This document shows positions 34,679 through 43,083 of a stretch of 64,000 bases of DNA, piece by piece (position 1 is the stretch's first letter; each line of letters opens with the position of its first letter). Source of the DNA: Rhizobium sp. SEMIA4064 (GTDB lineage Bacteria; Pseudomonadota; Alphaproteobacteria; Rhizobiales; Rhizobiaceae). Made by a program: the position numbers and the translations under genes. The notes below the pieces were generated by a model. It saw only the letters and a list, made by a program, of their open reading frames with translations, was not told where the DNA came from and searched no databases. The stretch lies in contig NZ_PYJN01000019.1 in NCBI RefSeq assembly GCF_003025035.1, forward strand, positions 496,001 through 560,000. Reading direction: 5' to 3'.

Positions 34679-35515
34679 ATGCTTTTCGACAGCCACCTGC
34701 ACATCGTCGATCGCGCGAAACTTGGATATCCCTGGCTGGAAGGGGCCGGCGCGCTGAACCGCGACAGCCTCTATGCGGACTATGCACGCGAAGCCCATCG
34801 CCTGGGGATTACCGACACACTGCATATGGAGGTGGATGTCGCCGAGAGCGATATCGAGCGGGAAACGGAATACGTCAAGGATTTGAGCCGGCAGCCCGGC
34901 AACCTGATCCGCGGTGCCATCGCTGCCTGCCGTCCGGAAGATGCCGGCTTCCCCGCCTATCTCGAACGCGTGCTCGCCGATCCCTTCGTCAAGGGTTTCC
35001 GTCGTGTGCTGCATGTCGTACCGGACGATGTTTCCGAGGGCGCACTTTTCCGCGAAAATCTGAAGCGGCTCGGCGGCACCCGCCTCACCTTCGATTTCTG
35101 CGTGCTGCCGCATCAGATCGTCAAGGCGATCGCGCTGGTCGACCTCAACCCCAATGTTCAGTTCATTCTCGATCATTGCGGCGTGCCCGCGGTCAAGGAT
35201 AGTTTCAGCGCGGTCTGGACCGCCGGAATCACCGAGATGGCCAGGCGGCCGAACGTCGTCGTCAAGATTTCCGGCGTCGTCGCCTATGCCGACCCCGATA
35301 GCTGGACCGTCGATACGCTGCGCCCTTTCGTCGAGCATTCGATAGCAAGCTTCGGCTGGGATCGCGTCATCTGGGGCAGCGATTGGCCGGTCTGCACGCT
35401 GGGCGGCGGTCTCTCCACTTGGGTCGGCGCCACGCATGCACTGACCAAAGGAGCAAGCGCCGACGAACGCAACAGCCTCTATCGGCTCAACGCCAAGCGC
35501 CTCTGGTCACTTTGA
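34679..35515 (+). CDS. Amidohydrolase-2-family protein, probable sugar-acid lactonase
   Basis: 278 residues, metal-dependent TIM-barrel hydrolase: metal-site DSHLHIVD at residues 4-11, LDHCGVP in the middle, GSDWPVCT near the C-terminus. The family includes L-fuconolactonase and other sugar lactonases, 4-sulfomuconolactone hydrolase and 2-pyrone-4,6-dicarboxylate lactonase. Beside a mutarotase and an acid-sugar dehydratase a lactonase role is most likely. ATGGGAGGATCGCC gives a strong ribosome-binding site. First enzyme of the plus-strand arm. Confidence 0.87.
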   Translation: MLFDSHLHIVDRAKLGYPWLEGAGALNRDSLYADYAREAHRLGITDTLHMEVDVAESDIERETEYVKDLSRQPGNLIRGAIAACRPEDAGFPAYLERVLADPFVKGFRRVLHVVPDDVSEGALFRENLKRLGGTRLTFDFCVLPHQIVKAIALVDLNPNVQFILDHCGVPAVKDSFSAVWTAGITEMARRPNVVVKISGVVAYADPDSWTVDTLRPFVEHSIASFGWDRVIWGSDWPVCTLGGGLSTWVGATHALTKGASADERNSLYRLNAKRLWSL

Positions 35516-35546
35516 GCGCTCCACGATTTTCTCGAAAGCCAATACA

Positions 35547-36092
35547 ATGACCGCCACCGTCGGCATTTCCAGCACTCATCCCAAGACCATGCCGGCGGAT
35601 CATGCCGATATTCCCGTCTGGAACTCGGAAAACTGGTTCTACGAAGATTTCGAAATCGGCCACAAGATCCGCTCGCTGCGGCGGACGATCTCCGAAGGTG
35701 AATCCCAGCAGTTCAACGCCCTCGTGCTCGATATGCATCCCTATGTCAGCGACCAGATCTTTGCGGAGACGGAGGGTCTGTTCGGCAAGCGCCTCGTCGC
35801 CGGCGCCTTCGTCTTTTCCGCGGGCCTCGGCCTCGTCGCCACCAACTGCATCAATGCGTTCTCGTATGGCTACGACAAGCTGCGCTTCATCAAGCCCACA
35901 TTCATTGGCGATACGATCTACACCATCCGCACCAACCTCGATAAACAGCCGAAATACAAGGATCTCGGCCTGATCCGCTCTTCCTACGAGGTCTTCAAGG
36001 GCGAAGGCGAGCTGGTACTCTATTGCGAGCATATCCAGACGGTACGCTACAAGAACGGCCGGCCAGCAGACGCTCCGGAATTGAAGAGCTGA
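35547..36092 (+). CDS. MaoC-family hydratase/dehydratase 2
   Basis: 181 residues. One hot-dog domain ([20 protein letters not shown], then [18 protein letters not shown] at the active-site helix with an Asp/His pair, and [20 protein letters not shown]), with a 30-residue N-terminal extension. The [13 protein letters not shown] strand nearly copies MaoC 1 ([13 protein letters not shown]), so the two are paralogues inside one locus. It lies 31 bp after the lactonase-type gene and 1 bp before the CoA-transferase. Confidence 0.88.
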   Translation: MTATVGISSTHPKTMPADHADIPVWNSENWFYEDFEIGHKIRSLRRTISEGESQQFNALVLDMHPYVSDQIFAETEGLFGKRLVAGAFVFSAGLGLVATNCINAFSYGYDKLRFIKPTFIGDTIYTIRTNLDKQPKYKDLGLIRSSYEVFKGEGELVLYCEHIQTVRYKNGRPADAPELKS

Positions 36093-36093
36093 A

Positions 36094-37251
36094 ATGACCA
36101 AAGGAAGCAATGACGGCCTGCTCGCCGGCATCACGGTGCTCGATATGAGCCAGTTCCTCGCCGGACCGATGGCCGCCCTCCGGCTTGGCGATCTCGGCGC
36201 GCGGGTGATCAAGGTCGAGCGTCCCGATGGCGGCGATCTCTGCCGCCGGCTCTATCTCAGCGACACCGAAATCGGCAGCGACTCGACGCTGTTCCATGCA
36301 ATCAACCGCGGCAAGGAAAGCTTCGCCATCAACATGAAGGACGAAGGCGACCTGCGGGACCTTCGCGTCCTGATCGCAAAGGCTGACGTCATCATCCAGA
36401 ATTTCCGTCCTGGGGTCATCGATCGCCTGGGTCTCGACTACGCCTCGGTCGCCAAGATCAATCCCCGCATCGTCTATGGCAGCATCACCGGCTACGGGCC
36501 GGATAACGAGTGGCGGCATTTTCCTGGTCAGGACCTGCTCGCCCAGGCCCGCTCCGGCGCCATGTGGCTGAACGGCGAAGCCGATGATGGCCCCGTGCCC
36601 TTCGGCCTTGCGGTTGCCGACATGCTCGCCGGCAACCTCATCGTCCAGGGCATCCTCGCCGGCCTCGTGCGGCGCGGCGTTACCGGCCAGGGCGTCCATG
36701 TGGAAACCAGCCTGCTGGAAGCGATGATTGATTTCCAATTCGAGGTACTGACGACCCATCTGAACGATGGCGGCCGCCTGCCGAAGAAATCCTCCGTGCG
36801 CAATGCCCACGCCTATCTTTCGGCTCCCTACGGCGTCTATCATTGCGCCGATGGCTGGCTGGCGCTTGCCATGATGCCGCTGCCAAAGCTGGCGCCTCTC
36901 TTCGAGCTTCCGGCGCTTGCCGAGTTTACACCGGACGAGGCCTTCACCCGCCGCGACCAGATCAAGAGCCTGATCGCCAGCCGCCTGCATCAGAAGACGG
37001 TGAAGGAATGGCTGGCCATTTTGGAGCCCGCCGATATTTGGGCCGCCGAAGTGCTGGACTGGCCGAAGCTGCTGAAAACCGCCGCCTTCCGCCAGCTCGA
37101 TATGCTGCAGACGGTAACCCGCGGCGACGGCGTTTCCGTTCACACGACGGCAAGCCCAATCCGTGTCGACGGTGTCAGACACAAGAACGACCTCGCCGCC
37201 CCGACGATCGGCAGCGATTCCGAGAAGCTCAGGGCGGAATTCTTCGCCTGA
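36094..37251 (+). CDS. CaiB/BaiF family III CoA-transferase
   Basis: 385 residues. N-terminal GITVLDMSQFLAGPMAALRL (CoA-binding region, residues about 12-31), VIQNFRPGVIDRLGLDY, and the catalytic Asp in PGQDLLAQARSG; IVYGSITGYGPDN is also typical. Family III enzymes move CoA between carboxylic acids, for example carnitine, formate/oxalate or mesaconate. Placement directly after MaoC 2 suggests that it activates an acid on which the MaoC protein acts. It ends the plus-strand arm; the next gene is convergent. Confidence 0.92.
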   Translation: MTKGSNDGLLAGITVLDMSQFLAGPMAALRLGDLGARVIKVERPDGGDLCRRLYLSDTEIGSDSTLFHAINRGKESFAINMKDEGDLRDLRVLIAKADVIIQNFRPGVIDRLGLDYASVAKINPRIVYGSITGYGPDNEWRHFPGQDLLAQARSGAMWLNGEADDGPVPFGLAVADMLAGNLIVQGILAGLVRRGVTGQGVHVETSLLEAMIDFQFEVLTTHLNDGGRLPKKSSVRNAHAYLSAPYGVYHCADGWLALAMMPLPKLAPLFELPALAEFTPDEAFTRRDQIKSLIASRLHQKTVKEWLAILEPADIWAAEVLDWPKLLKTAAFRQLDMLQTVTRGDGVSVHTTASPIRVDGVRHKNDLAAPTIGSDSEKLRAEFFA

Positions 37252-37279
37252 CACCCCCGCACGCTGGGCTGAAGAAGCG

Positions 37280-37600
37280 TCACGCCACCGGTTGCACCGA
37301 AGCGACCTTGCCGGTGTTGTCGATGATGCAATTGAATCTGCGACCCGTCGCATTCAACTCGACTCGGTAGGTGGTCGCATCCAATTGCTGCGAATTCGTC
37401 GGAAGCACCTTGTTCTGCGTAAGGCCGGCGGATTTTGCTGCGGCGTCAGCGCATAGGAGTTGTAGATCGGCGGGTGCCGTCTGTAGTTTCGTTCGAGCCA
37501 TCTGGTCGGGCGGCGGCGAGGATACGCATGCCGTCACTGGCGCAAGGAGCACAAGCGGGAAAAGCAATCGTGCCGCGGACCAGCCATTCCATTTCGTCAT
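37280..37600 (-). CDS. Small lipoprotein of unknown function
   Basis: 106 residues. The N-terminus MTKWNGWSAARLLFPLVLLA ends in a lipobox (VTAC, Cys at residue 25), so it is a lipoprotein, probably in the outer membrane. The mature part is short and polar with Cys50 and Cys91 (CADAAAKSAG and FNCIIDNTGKVASVQPVA) that could pair. Family not recognised. It lies 21 bp after the stop of the L,D-transpeptidase gene on the same strand, so it may be in its operon. Confidence 0.75.
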   Translation of the reverse strand: MTKWNGWSAARLLFPLVLLAPVTACVSSPPPDQMARTKLQTAPADLQLLCADAAAKSAGLTQNKVLPTNSQQLDATTYRVELNATGRRFNCIIDNTGKVASVQPVA

Positions 37601-37621
37601 GTTCCATCCCCTATTTTGCGG

Positions 37622-38344
37622 TCATACGCCCTTGTAAAGGGCTGCGCCCTGCATGAGCACGATCACCTTTGCACCGATCTTCACGCGAGAGTGCAGGTCG
37701 ATGATATCGTCATTGTTCATGCGTATGCATCCGGAGGAGACATCGAGGCCGATACTCCATGACTCCGGCGTGCCGTGAATGCGGTAGATAGTGTCATTGT
37801 TGCCTTCATACAGGTAGAGCGCTCTCGCCCCGAGTGGGTTGTCGGGTCCGCCCGGCATGCCGTTCGCCCATTTCACCGCATTCGGATCACGGGCGACCAT
37901 TTCGGCGGGCGGTGTCCAGGTCGGCCACTCCGCCGTGCACCCGACGCGCACGATGCCGGCCCAGCCGAAACCTTCCCGCCCAACGCCTATGCCATAGCGG
38001 ATCGCCTGGCCGCCGGGCTGAACCAGATAGAGAAAATGCTGGTTGCCGTCGATGATGATCGTTCCCGGCTCTTCTGCCGTGCGGAAGGGAACGACCTGCC
38101 TGCGAAAAGCATCCGGCACCTGTTTGTTGCGGGCGTAATATTGACGCGCCTTCTTCGCGTCGTAGTCGACCCAGGTTCGGGTCCGCGGATCGAAGATCTG
38201 CGTCTGCGCCGCAAGCGCAACGAGGGGGCCAAGACCTGTGACTGCTGCCAGGAGTATGACGGCTGTCGTGCGCCTCCAGCCTCGCTCCGATCTTGCCTCC
38301 ACCTTTGTCATGGTCTCGGCGTTCTTTGTCGGGTCGGTTCTCAT
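37622..38344 (-). CDS. L,D-transpeptidase (YkuD family)
   Basis: 240 residues. A cytoplasmic start of about 25, one hydrophobic segment (AVILLAAVTGLGPLVALAAQ, signal peptide or anchor), then the YkuD domain: VVPFRTAEEPGTIIIDGNQH and the catalytic IHGT...SSGCIRM motif (His, Ser, Gly, Cys, Arg). The enzyme forms 3-3 peptidoglycan cross-links or attaches proteins to the wall. The ATG at 38344 overlaps the stop of the upstream binding-protein gene by ATGA, so translation is coupled. The longer open frame upstream is the shadow of that gene. Confidence 0.92.
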   Translation of the reverse strand: MRTDPTKNAETMTKVEARSERGWRRTTAVILLAAVTGLGPLVALAAQTQIFDPRTRTWVDYDAKKARQYYARNKQVPDAFRRQVVPFRTAEEPGTIIIDGNQHFLYLVQPGGQAIRYGIGVGREGFGWAGIVRVGCTAEWPTWTPPAEMVARDPNAVKWANGMPGGPDNPLGARALYLYEGNNDTIYRIHGTPESWSIGLDVSSGCIRMNNDDIIDLHSRVKIGAKVIVLMQGAALYKGV

Positions 38345-39300
38345 GGCTTTGCCCATCCGTCGACGCGAGAGGCATGGCTGTCTACCCACTGCTTCGCAAA
38401 TTCCAGAGGCAGCTGACGCTCCACCTGCAAGGCGTAGGTCATATGCGTAATTTCCTCTGGGGTGAAATCGACCTTCTCGAGAAAGCTCGCAACATCGGTG
38501 TGCTTCTTTGCGAAGGCGGCGGCATAGGCAATGTGAAAACTCGTGGCCGGCCAGGCGACCGGTGCGCTCGAATCGCTGATCCAGGTCGGATCGCTCGCGG
38601 GCATGATCTTCCATTTGGAGACATCATAGGGTGGCTCTGTCAGCCGCACGATCTTGTGCAACTCGAAGACGTGATGTGGCGCGTAGCAGGCAAACACCAT
38701 CGGCCGTCCGGTCGCGACGGCGGCATCGACCGCAGCCATACCGACCTCTTCCTCCGCTTCGACCAGGGTCAGATTTTTCGCATAGCCATAGCTGTTGGCG
38801 CGTACTCTCTCGATGCCCGTCGACAACCATGTGGCCGCCCCGATCCACAGTTCTCCGCGTCCGTCGCCGTCAGTATCCAGAAGTGCCGTCTTGGCGGGAT
38901 CGCTCAAATCCGCGATGTCCTTTATACCGGCAGCGACCGCATCTGGCGTGGCGCAAAGGCCTTCCCAGGCATCGACACCGCGCGCCGCCACCTCGACGAC
39001 GTGCTTTTCGTTGACGTATTTCTCGATCAGACTGTCGAGGTTCGGCCGCCAGACTTCGGGATTGATATCGACCTCGCCGCTTTCGAGACCGTTGAAGGCG
39101 GTAAGAGTTCCAAGCTCCCGGACCTCTGCATCGAGCCGATACTCCTTAGCAATCGCGACCTTCAGAATATTCGCCGCCGCCTGGCCGGAAGGCCAATTCG
39201 GCATCGCGATGACCAGATCGGCCGCATCGGCACTGACGGTTCCGACAGACGCAAGGGCAGCGGCAAAGGCCACTGACGCGGAAATAAGACTGTTCTTCAT
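38341..39300 (-). CDS. Glycine betaine/choline-type ABC substrate-binding protein (OpuAC domain)
   Basis: 319 residues. Signal peptide MKNSLISASVAFAAALASVG, cleavage near SADA-AD. OpuAC fold: LVIAMPNWPSGQAAANILKV (with the aromatic-cage Trp), EVWRPN, LWIGAATWLST, and end EFAKQWVDSH. The aromatic-rich pocket fits a quaternary amine. No permease or ATPase gene lies next to it, so it is an orphan binding protein here. GGAGGGGGC precedes the ATG. It is translationally coupled to the L,D-transpeptidase, an unusual pairing. Confidence 0.86.
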   Translation of the reverse strand: MKNSLISASVAFAAALASVGTVSADAADLVIAMPNWPSGQAAANILKVAIAKEYRLDAEVRELGTLTAFNGLESGEVDINPEVWRPNLDSLIEKYVNEKHVVEVAARGVDAWEGLCATPDAVAAGIKDIADLSDPAKTALLDTDGDGRGELWIGAATWLSTGIERVRANSYGYAKNLTLVEAEEEVGMAAVDAAVATGRPMVFACYAPHHVFELHKIVRLTEPPYDVSKWKIMPASDPTWISDSSAPVAWPATSFHIAYAAAFAKKHTDVASFLEKVDFTPEEITHMTYALQVERQLPLEFAKQWVDSHASRVDGWAKP

Positions 39301-39393
39301 GCCCCCTCCAGCTTTCGGCAACAACTACTATCCGGTCGCGGCTGTGGCGAACCCGAACCAGATAGCGAAGGGAAGTATCCGCAGGTAAGTACG

Positions 39394-39404
39394 TTACAGT
39401 AACA
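39394..39404. promoter_or_regulatory. Palindrome upstream of the betaine-type binding protein
   Basis: GTTAC-A-GTAAC, an 11-bp perfect palindrome 94 bp before the start codon; a possible operator, factor unknown. Confidence 0.3.
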
Positions 39405-39481
39405 TGATCGAAATTTACGCCACTGGTACGCGCAACCAGCCGGCGACGGGACGTGGATGTCGGGCGTGGATGGGCCTCAAC

Positions 39482-39513
39482 AAAAAAGGGCGCCACTCGC
39501 GATGTGACGCCCT
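39482..39513 (-). terminator. Rho-independent terminator after transaldolase
   Basis: On the minus strand AAGGGCGTCAC pairs with GTGGCGCCCTT (one mismatch) and is followed by a T run. It begins 58 bp beyond the tal stop codon. Confidence 0.8.
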
Positions 39514-39570
39514 TCGATCTAGTTTGTGCGCGGCCTTCACCCCGTTGGACAGAAGGCTCTCACCATCAGC

Positions 39571-40536
39571 TTAGGCGGCAGCGAGCTGCAGTTCCTTGCC
39601 GACCATGGTGCGCAGGGCGATCAGGTCCTTGGCGAATGCGCGAATGCCTTCGGCGAGCTTTTCGGTCGCCATCGCATCTTCGTTCATCATCCAGCGGAAG
39701 GTCTTTTCGTCGACGGCGATCTTGGCGACGGAAGTCTTGCTTTCCGGCGAGAGCTTGCGCTCCAGCTTGCCTTCATCCTTGGCAAGTTCGTCAAGCAGGT
39801 TCGGGCTGATCGTCAGGCGATCGCAGCCGGCCAGCGCTTCGATTTCGCCGGCGCTGCGGAAGGAAGCGCCCATGACGATCGTCTTGATGTCATTGGCCTT
39901 GTAGTAGTTGTAGATTTCGCGAACGGAAATAACGCCCGGATCTTCTTCCGGAGTGTACTCCTTGCCGGTCGACTTCTTGTACCAGTCGAGAATGCGGCCG
40001 ACGAAGGGCGAGATCAGGAAAACCTTGGCGTCGGCGCAGGCAACGGCCTGGGCCTTGCTGAAGAGCAGCGTCAGGTTGCAGTCGATGCCTTCCTTTTGCA
40101 GCACTTCGGCGGCGCGGATGCCTTCCCAGGTGGAAGCGAGCTTGATCAGGATGCGGTCATGACCGATGCCGCGTTCCTTGTAGGCGGCAATAATGGAGCG
40201 GGCCTTGGCGATCGAACCTTCGGTGTTGAAGGACAGATCGGCATCGACTTCGGTCGAAACACGACCGGGAACGAGGCCGGAGAGAGCGGCGCCGACGGAG
40301 ATTGCCAGACGATCGGCGACAGCAGCGGCAACAGCATCCGGCGTACCACCCTGCTTCTTGCCCCAAGCGACGGCTTCCTTGATCGCATCGGCGAACATCG
40401 GGGTGCCGAGCGCCTTCAGGACGATGGTCGGATTGGTCGTGCAATCGACCGGCTTCAGGCGAGCAACCGCCTCGATATCGCCGGTGTCGGCCACGACCGT
40501 CGTCATAGCGCGAAGTTGGTCAAGCTTGGATGTCAT
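39571..40536 (-). CDS. tal: Transaldolase
   Basis: 321 residues, the length of subfamily 1 transaldolases (E. coli TalB 317). Transfers a dihydroxyacetone unit between sedoheptulose 7-phosphate and glyceraldehyde 3-phosphate in the cytoplasmic pentose phosphate pathway. The Schiff-base Lys is in [14 protein letters not shown]; also [14 protein letters not shown] near the start and [24 protein letters not shown] precedes the ATG. It is monocistronic: own terminator, long upstream region. Xylose and polyol catabolism elsewhere in the window produce its substrates. Confidence 0.96.
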   Translation of the reverse strand: MTSKLDQLRAMTTVVADTGDIEAVARLKPVDCTTNPTIVLKALGTPMFADAIKEAVAWGKKQGGTPDAVAAAVADRLAISVGAALSGLVPGRVSTEVDADLSFNTEGSIAKARSIIAAYKERGIGHDRILIKLASTWEGIRAAEVLQKEGIDCNLTLLFSKAQAVACADAKVFLISPFVGRILDWYKKSTGKEYTPEEDPGVISVREIYNYYKANDIKTIVMGASFRSAGEIEALAGCDRLTISPNLLDELAKDEGKLERKLSPESKTSVAKIAVDEKTFRWMMNEDAMATEKLAEGIRAFAKDLIALRTMVGKELQLAAA

Positions 40537-41034
40537 GATACGTATCCTTGTTGAATTGGCCCATTGTGGGGATGATGGACCGGCGCGAAATCCCGTCCGG
40601 TTCGATAGACGACACGAAACTGCAGGCGGATTGCACCTTTTCTCCCTTCCCTATGTAACGGGAGAAAAAGCGCGAAAGTTCCATTTCCGGCGAGTGGTCA
40701 AAGCTGCGAAGAAACAACCTTACCGGACAAGGCTTTTCACCGAAAGCGAGCGCACTATATCGCTCCCTGTCCGGTGAAATACGTCCACGGCTGCGCACCC
40801 GCACATTGTCCTCCTCGACTGGACAAAGACCGACTTCCTCACGGCGACTATCATCAATCTCGCAGCGAAAAGTCAAGGACATTTGTGCATTTCAATTGAC
40901 ATAAGTTTCAGGCCATAGAATATCGGTGGATAGAAGAGCTGATCTTGCCGCCCCTGTCCTGTGCGATCGCCGCAACCTTTGTCGTTTGCGATCATTAAAA
41001 CAAAAGGGCGTGCAAAAATCTTGCCGGAGGACCT
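40537..41034. other. 498-bp divergent intergenic region between tal and a SorC regulator
   Basis: No gene found. It holds a long-range inverted pair ACCGGACA (40722-40729) and TGTCCGGT (40769-40776), possibly a tal control site, and a plausible plus-strand promoter at 40896-40924. Low-complexity sequence was not seen. The tal 5' leader could be long. Confidence 0.6.
40896..40924 (+). promoter_or_regulatory. Promoter of the SorC-family regulator gene
   Basis: TTGACA (40896-40901), 17-bp spacer, AATATC (40919-40924). About 110 bp before the GTG start. Confidence 0.4.
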
Positions 41035-42024
41035 GTGGCCAAACTCAGACGTGGGACACACACCGCCTATTCGGAGACGGCGTCTCTGAGGCTGCGCGCT
41101 GCGTGGCTCTATTACAATCAGGGCCTGACGCAGAAGGATGTCGCCGAACAGCTCGGCATCAGCCGGACCACGGTCATCCGCCTGCTGGACGAGGCGATGC
41201 GTCGCAGCGAAGTGCAGATCTGGATCAATGAAGGCATCGACGATTGCGTCGAACTGGCGATCAAGCTGGAGCGCGCCTATGGGCTGGACGAGGCGATCGT
41301 CGTTCCGTCGCCCGCAGGCGGAGACGTCGACGCTCAGGCGAAAAGCGTCGGCCTGGCGCTCGGCCAATTCCTGACCGAAGCGATTCCCGACAATTATACG
41401 ATCGGCGTCGGCTGGGGCCGGACGATGACGGCCTCGCTCGGAAGCTTCCGCCCGCCACGCCGCGACAATTGCAAAGTCGTCTCGCTGCTTGGTGGCATCG
41501 TCGCCGTCCAGCAGACCAACCCCATCGACTATACGTGGCGTCTGGCGAGCCAACTCGGCGCGGAATGCTACATGTTCCTGGCGCCGCTCCTGGTCGATTC
41601 CATCGAGACCAAGCGCAATCTGATCGAAAAATGCGGTCTGGAGGCGATCTATCGCCTGGCCGAAAGCCTCGATCTCGCCATTGTGAGCTGTGGCGATATC
41701 GGACCCCGCTCCACCTCGCTGTCGGAAGGCTTTATATCGAAGCAGGAGCTGGATCAGTTGATCGAGGCGGGCTGCGTCTGTGACACCATGTTCAATTTCC
41801 TCGACGCCGAGGGCAATTCCGTCGATCATCCGATCAACAAGCGCGTCATGTCGGTCGATCTCGACACGTTGAAGAAGGCCAAGCACATCGTGCTGTCTTC
41901 CGGCGGCGCCCACCGCGCCCTTGCAATCCGCGCCACCATCAAGCGCATCGGCTGCAATACGCTGATAACAGACGAAAGCGCGGCAAAGGCGCTGCTGCAG
42001 ATGGCTATGGCGAAGGCGGCTTGA
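41035..42024 (+). CDS. SorC/DeoR-type sugar-binding transcriptional regulator 1
   Basis: 329 residues, starting at a GTG with GCCGGAGG upstream. HTH in residues about 18-55 (LRAAWLYYNQGLTQKDVAEQ, LGISRTTVIRLLDEA), then the SorC sugar-phosphate-binding domain (YTIGVGWGRTM, VVSLLGGIVAVQQTN, RVMSVDLDTLKKAKHIVLSS). These proteins sense phosphorylated sugars or polyols. There is no obvious target next door: it diverges from tal across 498 bp and converges on the Ada-like gene. It may act on tal or at a distance. A second SorC-family regulator sits in the polyol locus. Confidence 0.9.
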   Translation: MAKLRRGTHTAYSETASLRLRAAWLYYNQGLTQKDVAEQLGISRTTVIRLLDEAMRRSEVQIWINEGIDDCVELAIKLERAYGLDEAIVVPSPAGGDVDAQAKSVGLALGQFLTEAIPDNYTIGVGWGRTMTASLGSFRPPRRDNCKVVSLLGGIVAVQQTNPIDYTWRLASQLGAECYMFLAPLLVDSIETKRNLIEKCGLEAIYRLAESLDLAIVSCGDIGPRSTSLSEGFISKQELDQLIEAGCVCDTMFNFLDAEGNSVDHPINKRVMSVDLDTLKKAKHIVLSSGGAHRALAIRATIKRIGCNTLITDESAAKALLQMAMAKAA

Positions 42025-42032
42025 GAATATTT

Positions 42033-42058
42033 ACCTTCCCCCCCCGCGGGGAGAAGGT
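42033..42058. repeat. Short C/G-rich palindrome between converging genes (partial repeat copy)
   Basis: ACCTTC/GAAGGT arms with a C-rich/G-rich interior (CCCC/GGGG) resemble one hairpin of the 2771-2883 element. It lies in the 42-bp gap between two converging stop codons and may act as a bidirectional terminator. Confidence 0.55.
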
Positions 42059-42066
42059 AGAACCCC

Positions 42067-42939
42067 TCAAGCTTTCCCCGCTTCCCAGCCCAGCATCGCC
42101 CGCTTGCGCGTCAGGCCCCAGTGATAGCCGGTGAGGTCGCCATTCTTGCCGAGCGCGCGGTGACAGGGGACGACGAAGGAGATGGGGTTGCGGCCGACCG
42201 CGGCACCAACCGCGCGCATCGCCGTCGGCTGGCCGATGTCTTTGGCAATATCGGAATAGGTCACGGCCCGGCCCATCGGGATCTTCAACAGGCTTTCCCA
42301 GACCCGCACCTGGAAATCCGTGCCGATCAGCACCACGCGCAGCGGCTGATCGCTCGACCATTTCGACGGCTCGAAAATCCGCGCCGCATAAGGCATGGTC
42401 GCCTGCAGATCCTCGACATATTGCGCATTCGGCCAACGGCAGGTCATGTCTTCGAGGCAGGCCTTCTCGTCGCCGGAATCGCTGAAGGCAAGACCAGCAA
42501 GGCCACGATCGGTGACCATGATCAGCGCCAGTCCGAAAGGCGAGATGTGGAACCCGTAGCGGATGACCAGCCCGCCGCCCTTCGCCTTCCATTCGCCGGG
42601 CGACATCGCCTCATGCGTCACGAAAAGATCGTGCAGCCGGCTTGGACCGGAAAGGCCCACTTCGAACGAGGTTTCCAGCAAGGGCAGATCTTCCTCGCGC
42701 AGCAGCCGCTTCGCATGGTCGAGCGTTACGGCTTGCAGGAAACCCTTGGGCGACAATCCCGCCCAACGGGTAAAGGTCTTCTGCAATTGAGTCGGCGATT
42801 GTCCGAGCCGCTCGGCGATCGTCTCCAATGACGGCTGATCGCGATAGTCCTCGGTGATGAGTTCGATCACCCGGCGGACGGTATCGTAGTCCGGTCCTTC
42901 CGGTGTGATGTCTGTCTTCAACTGTGCGATAGCATTCAT
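42067..42939 (-). CDS. Ada-like AraC-HTH/O6-methylguanine-DNA methyltransferase
   Basis: 290 residues. N-terminal AraC-type HTH (IELITEDYRDQPSLETIAER, LGQSPTQLQKTFTRWAGLSP), then the methyltransferase domain with the active-site Cys in VVPCHRALGKNG near residue 260. It transfers the alkyl group of O6-alkylguanine to its own Cys. The N-terminal zinc-Cys domain of E. coli Ada, which senses methyl phosphotriesters, is absent, so activation must differ. The ATG at 42939 has GGAGAAAGATT; a longer reading to 43002 adds 21 residues but has no site. Confidence 0.92.
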   Translation of the reverse strand: MNAIAQLKTDITPEGPDYDTVRRVIELITEDYRDQPSLETIAERLGQSPTQLQKTFTRWAGLSPKGFLQAVTLDHAKRLLREEDLPLLETSFEVGLSGPSRLHDLFVTHEAMSPGEWKAKGGGLVIRYGFHISPFGLALIMVTDRGLAGLAFSDSGDEKACLEDMTCRWPNAQYVEDLQATMPYAARIFEPSKWSSDQPLRVVLIGTDFQVRVWESLLKIPMGRAVTYSDIAKDIGQPTAMRAVGAAVGRNPISFVVPCHRALGKNGDLTGYHWGLTRKRAMLGWEAGKA

Positions 42940-43005
42940 AATCTTTCTCCTTAGAAAGGAGAACACCACGAAGGGACGGGTAAAACCACCCGTTTCTTGC
43001 ATAAT

Positions 43006-43072
43006 GGCGTGATCCCGAACCGAAGGACCGCGTCAGTGAAAAGTGTGAAGCGGTTTGGGACAAGATCACGCC
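43006..43072. repeat. GATC-type palindromic repeat (copy 2)
   Basis: Outer arms GGCGTGATC (43006-43014) and GATCACGCC (43064-43072) are perfectly inverted; the inside carries GTGAAAAGTGTGAAGCGGTTT, close to the core of the copies at 44384 and 61291. It lies between the Ada-like gene start and the DUF2244 stop. Confidence 0.72.
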
Positions 43073-43083
43073 CATCAAGCGAT

